64,000 nucleotides of DNA from Gymnodinialimonas ulvae (GTDB lineage Bacteria > Pseudomonadota > Alphaproteobacteria > Rhodobacterales > Rhodobacteraceae): NCBI RefSeq assembly GCF_037543845.1, contig NZ_JBBIFX010000001.1:186001-250000 (forward strand). The letters run 5' to 3'. The notes under the pieces are model-generated. The model searched no databases. It had not been told where the DNA came from and saw nothing but the letters and a program-made list of their open reading frames with translations. Below are positions 33,059 to 40,814 of the stretch, piece after piece (the first letter of the stretch is position 1; every line of letters starts with the position of its first letter). A program made the position numbers and the translations under genes.

Positions 33059-35071
33059 ATGATGATGAATTTTCCGGTCCGTTTCCGTGTTCGCCAGATC
33101 GGCATCGACGGCAATACAATTGGCGGCTCGCGCATTCTTTTGTGCGAAGAACCCGGTGCGTTTCTGGTGGGCAAAAGCGACGCGGCCGATGTGCCGCTGA
33201 CCGGGGACGCGGTCAGTCGGTCGCATATGTCGCTGGTGCTGAGCGAGGCCGATGTGCGGGTGCGCGACGAGGGGTCGACCAACGGCACCTATGTCAACGG
33301 CACGCGGGTCGAAGAGCAGGTTCTGGAGGTCGGGGATCAAATCTCGATCCCGGGCTGGCTTCTGGAATTGCTGACCCCCGCGGAGAGCGCATCCAGTGCC
33401 ACGCGCATCGCGGGCGTTGAGGTCGATGCCTCACTGGTCAGCCGTCTGGTGATCACCGACGACGATGCCCCGCCGCCTTCGCGCCGGACGTTCCCGGACA
33501 TGGAATTCGGCGGGCAGGACACAGTGGGTATCGAGGCCTTGCGCGCCTCGGGCCATCCGGTCGAAGAGGTGAAATTCTGCGCCGTGGGCGGGGGCTTGGG
33601 CAGTTTCGTCTGGGTCGATCACCTGCGGTGTTACGGGATTTCCAGCAATGATATCAGGGCGATCGGGACCGAAGAGGTATGTTATCGCACCTATCAGCGC
33701 TACTGCAAGAACAGCCAGATACCCGACCATGAACGCCTGCGCTCCAACAGCCTGAGCCGTCCGGACAACATCTGGGGATTTCCCGGTTATGCCCTGCGAG
33801 AGGTCGGCAAGGGCATTGGTGTGAAGGGCATTTTTCAGGTGTTCGGTGAGCCGACTCTGTCCGAGAGTTATACGCCGCGCGCGGGCGACGTGTTCGACGG
33901 CCTCGACGTTGAGGCCAAGCGCATCGGCTGGCCCGATATGTTCGTCAAGGCGCAGGTGATGGGCCTGCGCAAGACGTCGGACGGGCGCTATGCGGTGGCC
34001 TACAAGCTGTGGGGCGGCGAGGCGCAGGGCGAGGCGCGCAACCGCTACATGATCGCGGATGTTGTCCACCTGGCCACTGGCTATCCGGCGACGCGGTTTG
34101 TCGATGATTTCCAGACGTTTATCACCACCCACCCCGACAGCCGCGCGCAGGTTGCCAACGCCTACGAGCCCCATGATCAGATGTATGTCGAGGCCGAGCG
34201 CCGCGGTGGCCCGGTGCAGGTCGTGGTGCGCGGACGCGGCATCGTGGCGTCACGCATCATCCAACGCCTGTTCGAGGCGCGCAAAAAGAACCCGCAGATC
34301 CGCATCCTGCATTCGATGCGCACGCCCCTTGGCCCGCGCGACGGCGCGGTGTTTCGCAAGGCGCGGCGGCTGGTGCGCAACAACGTCGAAATTCAGCCGT
34401 TCAACTGGCCGAAATCCTGTTGGGGTGGTGATTTGCGGGTGGAATACGAGCGGGCCGATGACGCGGCGCGCGGTGTCATGCTGAGCCAGCTTGGCGGGAC
34501 AACGACCGCCGAACGCTCGGACTGGATCGCCATCGCCGAACGCGGTGCGGAGGAGGGGTGGTACAGGCCTGTTTATGGCACAATCAGCGACCTGCAACCG
34601 CTGCCGTCTCCGGGGCCGGACCAACCCGAGGGCGTGCAGGTGGCGATCAACACGGTCGAGGGCAATGAAGAGGTCCTGAACGCCGATTATCTTATTGATT
34701 GCACAGGGCTAATTGCCGACATCCGCCGCTCGCCGTTTTTGGCCGATCTGCTCGACACCTACCATTTGCCGCGCAACCATGCCTACCGGGCCAGCGACAG
34801 CGGGCCGCAGAAGGGCGGGGCCACGGGCCTGCGCTGCACCAATGATTTCGAGATCGAGGGGCTGCGCAACAACCATGGCCGGGTCTATGCCGCGGGCACC
34901 ATCACGACCGGTGGGCCATACCTCGCCGTCGACAGCTTCCTCGGCCTGCAATATTCGGCGATAAGGTCCGTCGATCATCTTGTCACAGAACGCCTTCACA
35001 AAGTGCGCAACCTCGGGCCGCTGCGCTCGTTTGGGGGGTGGACGAAGTGGATGGTGGGCGCGCGCCCGTGA
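33059..35071 (+). CDS. FHA domain fused to a flavoprotein-like FAD/NAD(P)-binding domain
   Basis: A 670-residue fusion. Residues ~1-105 are an FHA domain (FLVGKSDAADVPLTGDAVSR, SRSHMSLVLSEAD, DEGSTNGTYVNGTRVEEQ). From ~180 on there is a dinucleotide-binding module starting VKFCAVGGGLGSFVWVDHLR with further landmarks DVVHLATGYPATRFVDDF and YLIDCTGLIADIRRSPF, as in FAD-dependent monooxygenase-like or oxidoreductase proteins. The C-terminal DRVYA-like segment (NNHGRVYAAGTITTGGPYLA) is a second flavoprotein hallmark. Three consecutive ATG codons (33059, 33062, 33065) follow AAGGA; any could be the start. A phosphothreonine-recruited redox enzyme is unusual. Confidence 0.82.
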   Translation: MMMNFPVRFRVRQIGIDGNTIGGSRILLCEEPGAFLVGKSDAADVPLTGDAVSRSHMSLVLSEADVRVRDEGSTNGTYVNGTRVEEQVLEVGDQISIPGWLLELLTPAESASSATRIAGVEVDASLVSRLVITDDDAPPPSRRTFPDMEFGGQDTVGIEALRASGHPVEEVKFCAVGGGLGSFVWVDHLRCYGISSNDIRAIGTEEVCYRTYQRYCKNSQIPDHERLRSNSLSRPDNIWGFPGYALREVGKGIGVKGIFQVFGEPTLSESYTPRAGDVFDGLDVEAKRIGWPDMFVKAQVMGLRKTSDGRYAVAYKLWGGEAQGEARNRYMIADVVHLATGYPATRFVDDFQTFITTHPDSRAQVANAYEPHDQMYVEAERRGGPVQVVVRGRGIVASRIIQRLFEARKKNPQIRILHSMRTPLGPRDGAVFRKARRLVRNNVEIQPFNWPKSCWGGDLRVEYERADDAARGVMLSQLGGTTTAERSDWIAIAERGAEEGWYRPVYGTISDLQPLPSPGPDQPEGVQVAINTVEGNEEVLNADYLIDCTGLIADIRRSPFLADLLDTYHLPRNHAYRASDSGPQKGGATGLRCTNDFEIEGLRNNHGRVYAAGTITTGGPYLAVDSFLGLQYSAIRSVDHLVTERLHKVRNLGPLRSFGGWTKWMVGARP

Positions 35072-35084
35072 AGGAGAACACGCG

Positions 35085-35570
35085 ATGATCCCGACCCTTT
35101 TCGGACGGCTGCAAACGCGGCTTTTCCTTTTTGTTTTCATTGGTATACCGGCCACGTTGGCCTTCGCTTTCATCCTGGCGGGGTGGAAGTGGGATTACGA
35201 TATCGCGATGCCGTTCGTGCTGTTCCTGGTCACGATTACGGGTCTCGGCCTGCTGCTCGACCCGATCTATATTTTCATCCAGACGACCCGCTGGGACCGC
35301 GATTGGCCCTTTGCCTATCAATTCTTCTTTTCGTGGGTGGAATTTGGCGTGGTCTTCGCGCTGGCGCGGGCGGGATTGGTGCCGTGGCTACCGGTCGCGA
35401 TAGACGGGCATACGCCGCCCTTGGTGGATTTTTCCAGCGCGGTGGCGATTGGATTGGCGAGTTTGCATTTCGCCTGCGTCTTCATCCCCTCGTTCCTCGC
35501 GCTGCTTGGGCCGTTGCAGGCGTTTTTCATCCGTTGGCGCTTCAAGGGCGGCCAATTCGGCAAGCTTTGA
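35085..35570 (+). CDS. Four-helix membrane protein, unknown
   Basis: A 161-residue protein with about four membrane helices (LFLFVFIGIPATLAFAFILA, AMPFVLFLVTITGLGLLLDP, FSSAVAIGLASLHFACVFI). AAGGAG precedes the ATG at 35085. Its stop overlaps the start of the TauE/SafE-like gene by one base (TGATG), so the two are coupled and may form one membrane unit. No family is recognised. Confidence 0.75.
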   Translation: MIPTLFGRLQTRLFLFVFIGIPATLAFAFILAGWKWDYDIAMPFVLFLVTITGLGLLLDPIYIFIQTTRWDRDWPFAYQFFFSWVEFGVVFALARAGLVPWLPVAIDGHTPPLVDFSSAVAIGLASLHFACVFIPSFLALLGPLQAFFIRWRFKGGQFGKL

Positions 35571-36526
35571 TGGCCGCGCACTCTGCCATGACGCCGGTGA
35601 TCAAGGCATGGATTCCGATCCATCTGCTACTGCTGGCGGGAGCCTATGCGCTGTTGTTTCGCGAAAGCGCGCTGACGTTCGACGTGTTGATGGGCCTTTG
35701 GTTTTTCTTTCCGGTCGGCATCATGGGCGCGATCATCGCCAATGCGACGGGCACAGGCGGCGGCGTGGTGTTCGTGCCGGTCTTCGCGGCCTTGCAGGAC
35801 GGCGGCATCATGATTCCGCCGGAGTTGCTGCGCATCGCGTCGCTCAAGCCCGAGGAAAGCGTCGCGGTCAGCTTCACGATCCAGTGCTTCGGCATGTCCA
35901 TCGGCGCGTTGACCTGGGCGCATGCAATCTTTGTGAAGGACGGCCTTGCATGGGATGAAAAGGTGTCGTCGCAGACCCTCGCCGCGCTGACCTTCGCGCC
36001 GCTGGCCACGGGAATTCCCGCGCTGCTTTTGACGCAGGCCTTTGTCGAGGTTGAGGGTGATCAACTGATCATCTGGTTCAAGTTCTTCTCGCTGGCCCTC
36101 GGTGTGACGTTGTTGATTTTCACCTGGGTCCAGCGCCGGCAGGCGGCGAAGGATCGCAAATTATGGGTCTCGCCGGGGGAGATCTGGGTTCTGATGGGCC
36201 TCGGCATTCTTGGCGGTGCGGTGACGGCGCTGTTTTCCGTCGGCATCGGAGAGTTTCTGGCCATCTACCTGATCTTGCGGCGGTTTCCCACGAAGGTCGC
36301 CATTGCGGTCGCGGTCTGGGTCAGCGTGGTCTGCGTGATCGCAGGGTTCTGGGATGGCTATTTCGGCGGGCTGGTGCGGTTGGAAATTGCGTTGATCGCG
36401 GTGCCCGGCGCTATAGTGGGCGGGTTTCTGGCGAAGGGGATCGCGTCGCTTCTGGGGTCGCTGTGGCTCAAGACGCTGGCGTCGATCTGGATCATCGCGT
36501 CGAGTGTATACCTGCTGGTGACGTGA
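35570..36526 (+). CDS. TauE/SafE-family membrane transporter
   Basis: A 318-residue protein with about eight membrane helices in two similar halves, each with a glycine-rich start: GIMGAIIANATGTGGGVVFV and MGLGILGGAVTALFSVGIGE. This is the TauE/SafE (DUF81) pattern, a family implicated in export of sulfite or organosulfonate anions. Substrate and direction here are unknown. It is coupled to the preceding membrane gene and ends 30 bases before the convergent kinase gene. Confidence 0.85.
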   Translation: MAAHSAMTPVIKAWIPIHLLLLAGAYALLFRESALTFDVLMGLWFFFPVGIMGAIIANATGTGGGVVFVPVFAALQDGGIMIPPELLRIASLKPEESVAVSFTIQCFGMSIGALTWAHAIFVKDGLAWDEKVSSQTLAALTFAPLATGIPALLLTQAFVEVEGDQLIIWFKFFSLALGVTLLIFTWVQRRQAAKDRKLWVSPGEIWVLMGLGILGGAVTALFSVGIGEFLAIYLILRRFPTKVAIAVAVWVSVVCVIAGFWDGYFGGLVRLEIALIAVPGAIVGGFLAKGIASLLGSLWLKTLASIWIIASSVYLLVT

Positions 36527-36556
36527 CGCGCGGGTTTGCAGCCCTCTGCCTGGCCG

Positions 36557-39500
36557 CTAGCCCGGTGGCTCGTTCAGTCGCAGCTCGACCAGCGCCTCGC
36601 AGGTCGTGTCGCCGTCCGCCGTGGCCAGCCACACCCGCAACGGTTGGTCGGTCTCGCCGGCGTCGCGGAACCGCAGCGCGCGGTCGATGCTGAGCGGGTC
36701 GGCGACTTGCCAGCTTTGCCCGAATTGCGCCACCACTTGCCCGTCGCAGCCCGAGCGTGCCAGCACATCCAGCGAGATCGGTTGCGCCGTGGCCAGGATC
36801 GTCGTCGCGAACGCGGGCTGCGGCGTAACGAAAAGCGGGCGATCTGCGGCGGCGATCAGTGCCGTCAACGCATTGGGCAGGACGGACCAGCATTCCGAGA
36901 GGTTCATCGCGCCGCCCGCCTGCACCGGGAAGAGCCGCGAGCGGCCCTGGAAATCGGGTGTGATGCCGGTGTCATCGCCAATTGCGCCAAGGGCGGAACA
37001 GGTGCCCGTATCCACGCGCGGGGCGGGTTGCGGCGGGGCCAGCGGCGCGATGTTCACGAGCGCGGGCGCCTCCTGCAAAAGCGGCTCGGACGGGGCGATG
37101 TCGCGGCGCAGGATGCGCGCTTGCGTCTCACCGGGGGAGCCCACGGCAAGGTGGCTGCCGTCGAAGCTGAAATAGCCCTGCACGGCGTCACCGAAATCAT
37201 GCATGGCCTCGCCCGTGGCGACATCGACAAGGCGCGCGTTGCTGTCAGCCGTGGCGCCGATGAACAGCATCGTTCCATTCGAGGAGACCGACAAGAACGC
37301 GGTCTCTGCGCCTTCGGGCAGGACGCCAGTGCCGCGCACGTCCCGGGCCGTCAGGTCGAGGATTTCCCATCGGCTTGCATTGGCCCGCATGAAGTTGAGC
37401 CGATCCCCCGACAGACGGTAGGTCGTGTACGGGCCGTTGGACGCGAAACGGGCCAGTTCGCGCTGATCCAGGGCGTTGTCATAAAGGATCACCGTGCCGT
37501 CATTGCGCAGCACCAGAAGGCCTTGGTCCCCGCCCATCGGCGACATCGCTACAAATGGGCCCATCCGGTTTCCGGTGGTTTGCGTCAGGCGGCCGTCTAC
37601 ATCGAACAGGCGCACGAGGCTGGGGGTGACGATCGTGATCTCGTCGCGGGTTTCTGCGAAGGTCACGCGCACCGCCGTGCCGCCCGGCACAGAGGTCAGG
37701 ATCTGCTCGGAGGGAGCGCCAAGGCTGGTGCTGGCCAGCTCGACCAACACGACATCAGTCTGCCCGCCGACGCCACCGCGGGTGTAGACGAAATGCGTTT
37801 CACTGCGGGAGATCGCGCGGTTGGCGGTGGTCACGGTGCTGGGGTCAAAGCGCAGGATTTCACGGCGCGCGGCGATGTCGTAAAGCCGGTTTGGTGTGCC
37901 GGGGCCGGTTGTGGCGATGGCGTATCCGCCGCCCATCGAAAAGCCCAGGCGCGTGATGTCATCGGGGATGCCACGGGCAAGATGCGCTGTGTAGCTGCCG
38001 GTGTTGCGGTCAAACAGCGCGATGCCGCCGGTGCTGTCGACCAGCCCGACGCTTGCATTGTCCCATGAGAACCGCGGCAACAGAGACAGCGTGCCGTTCG
38101 GTGCGCTCAGCATCGCGACGTCCGACAGGTAAAACGGCGCATCGCCCCGCGCGTCGGCCAACGCCTCTTGCAGGGCCGCGTTTTCGGCCTCTAGCCTGGC
38201 GACGCGCGTGCGCAGGCGGTCCAGCTCTGCAGGATCAGCGGCGCGTGTTTCGGCCGCCTGCAAATCCGTTTCAAGCTGCGCGCGGTCCGCTTCCGACTGC
38301 GTCAGCGCGGCCTCAAGACGGTCCATTTCCTGCTGCATTGCACCGGTCTGTGCGCCCGTGTCCTGCGCGGTGGCGAGCCGGGCCTCCAGCGCGGCGATGT
38401 CGGCTGCCGCCTCCGCCAATGCGGCCTCCGCCACGGTCAGGTCCCGGTCCACATCCGCCAGCGCGGCGGCGCGCGTGCGTTCGGAGGCCAGCGCCTGTTC
38501 CAGCCGCGCAATCTCGGCTGCGGCTGTGTCGAGCGTGGCAAGCTGCGCGCGGGCCTCGGCCAATTGTGCCTCAAGCGCTGTGATGCGGGTTTCGGAGGCG
38601 GCATTGTCCTCGGCGAGGTCGGCGGCGCGTTGGCTGGCCGCATCGCGGGCTGCGCGGGCATCTTCGAGGGCGGCTTGCGTGACGCTGAGGGTCTCGACAT
38701 CGCGCTGCAATTCGGCCACTCGCGCCGCCGCCGCGTCGCGCGCCATCTGAGCGGCCTCCAGGTCCGCCATCGTGGCCGCCATGTCGCCATCGGTGGCCAG
38801 CAGGCGGGCCAGATTGTCATCCGCCTCCGTCAGGGCGGCCTGCAATCCGGCCAACTCGCCCTCCGCCTCGGTCAGTGCCGCCTCCAATCGGCCCATCTCG
38901 GCCATCATCTCATCCATACCCGGCGACAACCACGCGGGCTGCGCGACCCAGATGCCGCCGCCCATCGCAGTGGCAAGGAGCGCCCCGAGGAACGCGCCGC
39001 CGGCGAACCGTCCGCGTCGCGCGGGCGCTGCGGCCATTGCGGGGGTGTCGGCGGTCACCATCGTCGTGGGCGCATCGGCCAGGGCCACCAGCCATTCATC
39101 CGCGGTTTTCGGGCGCTCGTCCGGGGTCATCAGCAAGGCGCGGTCGATCAGGTGGAGGAGCCGCCCATCTTGTTCCGGGTACGCCCCGGCGATCGGTCGA
39201 TAGGGGTCGGGTTGTCCGGTGGCGATGGCGCTGGCGCGCTCATCAGCGGCCACCGGCGCGGCGCCGGTGATCACATGGTGCAGCGTCGCGGCCAGTGCGT
39301 AGAGGTCCGAATGCGGCCCTTGCTGTGCGCCGGAGACATAGAATTCATGGGGGCTGTAGCCGTCCGTCACCACGCGGAAGGTCCCGGCCATCCGGCTGCG
39401 CGCCTGGGTCTCGGCGCGCGCGGCACCGAAATCGATCAACATCGGCATCCCGAACCGGTCGATGCGGATGTTTTGGGGTTTGATATCGCGGTGCAGCACG

Positions 39501-40012
39501 GATTGGTCGTGGATATAGGTCAGCGCCCCCAACAGATCGCGCGCCAGATCCAGCACGCGGTGCGGTGCCAATGCGGTGCCGGAGGCGACCATTTCCTCCT
39601 GCAGATCACGGCCATGGATGAAATCCATCGCCATATAGGCGGTGCCGTTTTCCTCGAACAAGGTCTGCACATGGACCACATTGGGGTGGCGCAAGCTGGC
39701 CAGCATCCGCGCCTCGCGCAGGAATTGGGCGCGCGCCGTCTCGAAATGCTCGGACGTGCCGGCAGAGGTGGCGCTGACGGTATGGGTCGCGGCCTGTCGC
39801 TGCGCGAGGCCGAGGGGGAAGCATTCCTTGACCGCCACATCCCGCCCCAGCGTATCACTGGCCAGATAGGTGATCCCGAAGCCACCCGAGGCGATCAGAC
39901 GTTTGATCTCGTACTGACCGCCCAACAGGGTCCAGCCCGGCGGAAGCTCTCCGGCGGGCAATTGTTGCGTCACGGCGTCGGGGCCGCGCGGGTTGGGTGT
40001 GTCTTCGACCAT
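36557..40012 (-). CDS. Membrane-anchored Ser/Thr protein kinase with coiled coil, propeller-like region and C-terminal sensor-like domain
   Basis: A 1151-residue kinase. The kinase domain (residues ~34-310) has GGFGITYL, Lys62 (VAVKECFP), HRDIKPQN with Asp176 and DFG at 194-196, so it should be active. A membrane helix follows at ~338-357 (GGAFLGALLATAMGGGIWVA), then a long alanine-rich coiled coil (~365-650) and a region of beta-repeats (~660-1000, e.g. DVGLVDSTGGIALFDRNTG-like strands SVGLVDSTGGIALFDRNTG). The end (1005-1151) is a diverged copy of the domain found in the secreted proteins at 47101-49232. Topology places kinase inside and the rest in the periplasm. The ATG at 40012 is preferred over one 25 codons upstream. 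Confidence 0.9.
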   Translation of the reverse strand: MVEDTPNPRGPDAVTQQLPAGELPPGWTLLGGQYEIKRLIASGGFGITYLASDTLGRDVAVKECFPLGLAQRQAATHTVSATSAGTSEHFETARAQFLREARMLASLRHPNVVHVQTLFEENGTAYMAMDFIHGRDLQEEMVASGTALAPHRVLDLARDLLGALTYIHDQSVLHRDIKPQNIRIDRFGMPMLIDFGAARAETQARSRMAGTFRVVTDGYSPHEFYVSGAQQGPHSDLYALAATLHHVITGAAPVAADERASAIATGQPDPYRPIAGAYPEQDGRLLHLIDRALLMTPDERPKTADEWLVALADAPTTMVTADTPAMAAAPARRGRFAGGAFLGALLATAMGGGIWVAQPAWLSPGMDEMMAEMGRLEAALTEAEGELAGLQAALTEADDNLARLLATDGDMAATMADLEAAQMARDAAAARVAELQRDVETLSVTQAALEDARAARDAASQRAADLAEDNAASETRITALEAQLAEARAQLATLDTAAAEIARLEQALASERTRAAALADVDRDLTVAEAALAEAAADIAALEARLATAQDTGAQTGAMQQEMDRLEAALTQSEADRAQLETDLQAAETRAADPAELDRLRTRVARLEAENAALQEALADARGDAPFYLSDVAMLSAPNGTLSLLPRFSWDNASVGLVDSTGGIALFDRNTGSYTAHLARGIPDDITRLGFSMGGGYAIATTGPGTPNRLYDIAARREILRFDPSTVTTANRAISRSETHFVYTRGGVGGQTDVVLVELASTSLGAPSEQILTSVPGGTAVRVTFAETRDEITIVTPSLVRLFDVDGRLTQTTGNRMGPFVAMSPMGGDQGLLVLRNDGTVILYDNALDQRELARFASNGPYTTYRLSGDRLNFMRANASRWEILDLTARDVRGTGVLPEGAETAFLSVSSNGTMLFIGATADSNARLVDVATGEAMHDFGDAVQGYFSFDGSHLAVGSPGETQARILRRDIAPSEPLLQEAPALVNIAPLAPPQPAPRVDTGTCSALGAIGDDTGITPDFQGRSRLFPVQAGGAMNLSECWSVLPNALTALIAAADRPLFVTPQPAFATTILATAQPISLDVLARSGCDGQVVAQFGQSWQVADPLSIDRALRFRDAGETDQPLRVWLATADGDTTCEALVELRLNEPPG

Positions 40013-40117
40013 GTCCAAGGCAGCATTGCGCGCGCGTCGCGCCCCTGTAAACGCATGAAATCCGTAAGCTGCGGGCAGGGCTTGCATTTCGTGACCGCCT
40101 GCGACACCTCAGGCGCG

Positions 40118-40768
40118 ATGGCATTAACTCTTGCGGATAAGCTGAAAGGAGCCTGGACGGTGGTCCGGTGGCGCTACGATCATCGGCTCGATAGCGAGCT
40201 GGGTCTGTGGCAGGGGCGGCTGTTTGCGGCCTATAACGATCACGGCTTTCTGCGGCGGCGCTGGCGCAATGCGGGCGTAATCGCGCCGGGCGTTTTTCGC
40301 GGCAACCATCCCGATGCGCGGGCGCTGGCCGAATGGAAGGCGCGCGGCGTCGTAGAGGTCATCAGCCTGCGTCCGGCCCGGAAGACCGTGCATGCGTTCG
40401 AGGTGGAGGCCTGCGCCGCCTTGGGGTTGCGCCTGCGCAATGTGCCGTTGGCCGCGCGCTCGGCCCCGCAGCCCGAGCGGCTTTTGGAATTGCTGGACGT
40501 GTTCGACACGTTGAACCGGCCCGCCCTGATCCATTGCAAATCCGGCGCGGATCGCACGGGGCTTGCAGCGGCGATGTGGGCCATTCATGTCGAGGGGCGC
40601 GACGTCGCGGAGGCGCACCGCGCGCTTGGCCTGCGGCATCTGCACATCCGCTGGTCCAAGACCGGTGTGCTGGACCGGTTTCTGGAGGCTTATGCAGCGC
40701 GCCTTGCGGCGGGTCCGATCCCACTGCGCCGCTGGATTTCCGAAGAATACGACCCGGACGCGCTTTGA
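40118..40768 (+). CDS. Cys-based (tyrosine/dual-specificity-type) protein phosphatase
   Basis: A 216-residue phosphatase with the P-loop HCKSGADRTGLAAAMW (Cys-x5-Arg) and a preceding general-acid region (EVISLRPARKTVHAFEVE). The family removes phosphate from tyrosine, Ser/Thr or phosphoinositides. It lies between, and on the opposite strand to, the two large kinase genes, and could counteract them alongside the PP2C enzyme; this is inference. The ATG at 40118 has only a weak ribosome-binding site. Confidence 0.85.
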   Translation: MALTLADKLKGAWTVVRWRYDHRLDSELGLWQGRLFAAYNDHGFLRRRWRNAGVIAPGVFRGNHPDARALAEWKARGVVEVISLRPARKTVHAFEVEACAALGLRLRNVPLAARSAPQPERLLELLDVFDTLNRPALIHCKSGADRTGLAAAMWAIHVEGRDVAEAHRALGLRHLHIRWSKTGVLDRFLEAYAARLAAGPIPLRRWISEEYDPDAL

Positions 40769-40814
40769 TGCAGGTCGATACGGGGCAGGGCGCGTTGACG
40801 CCGCACCGATCGTC

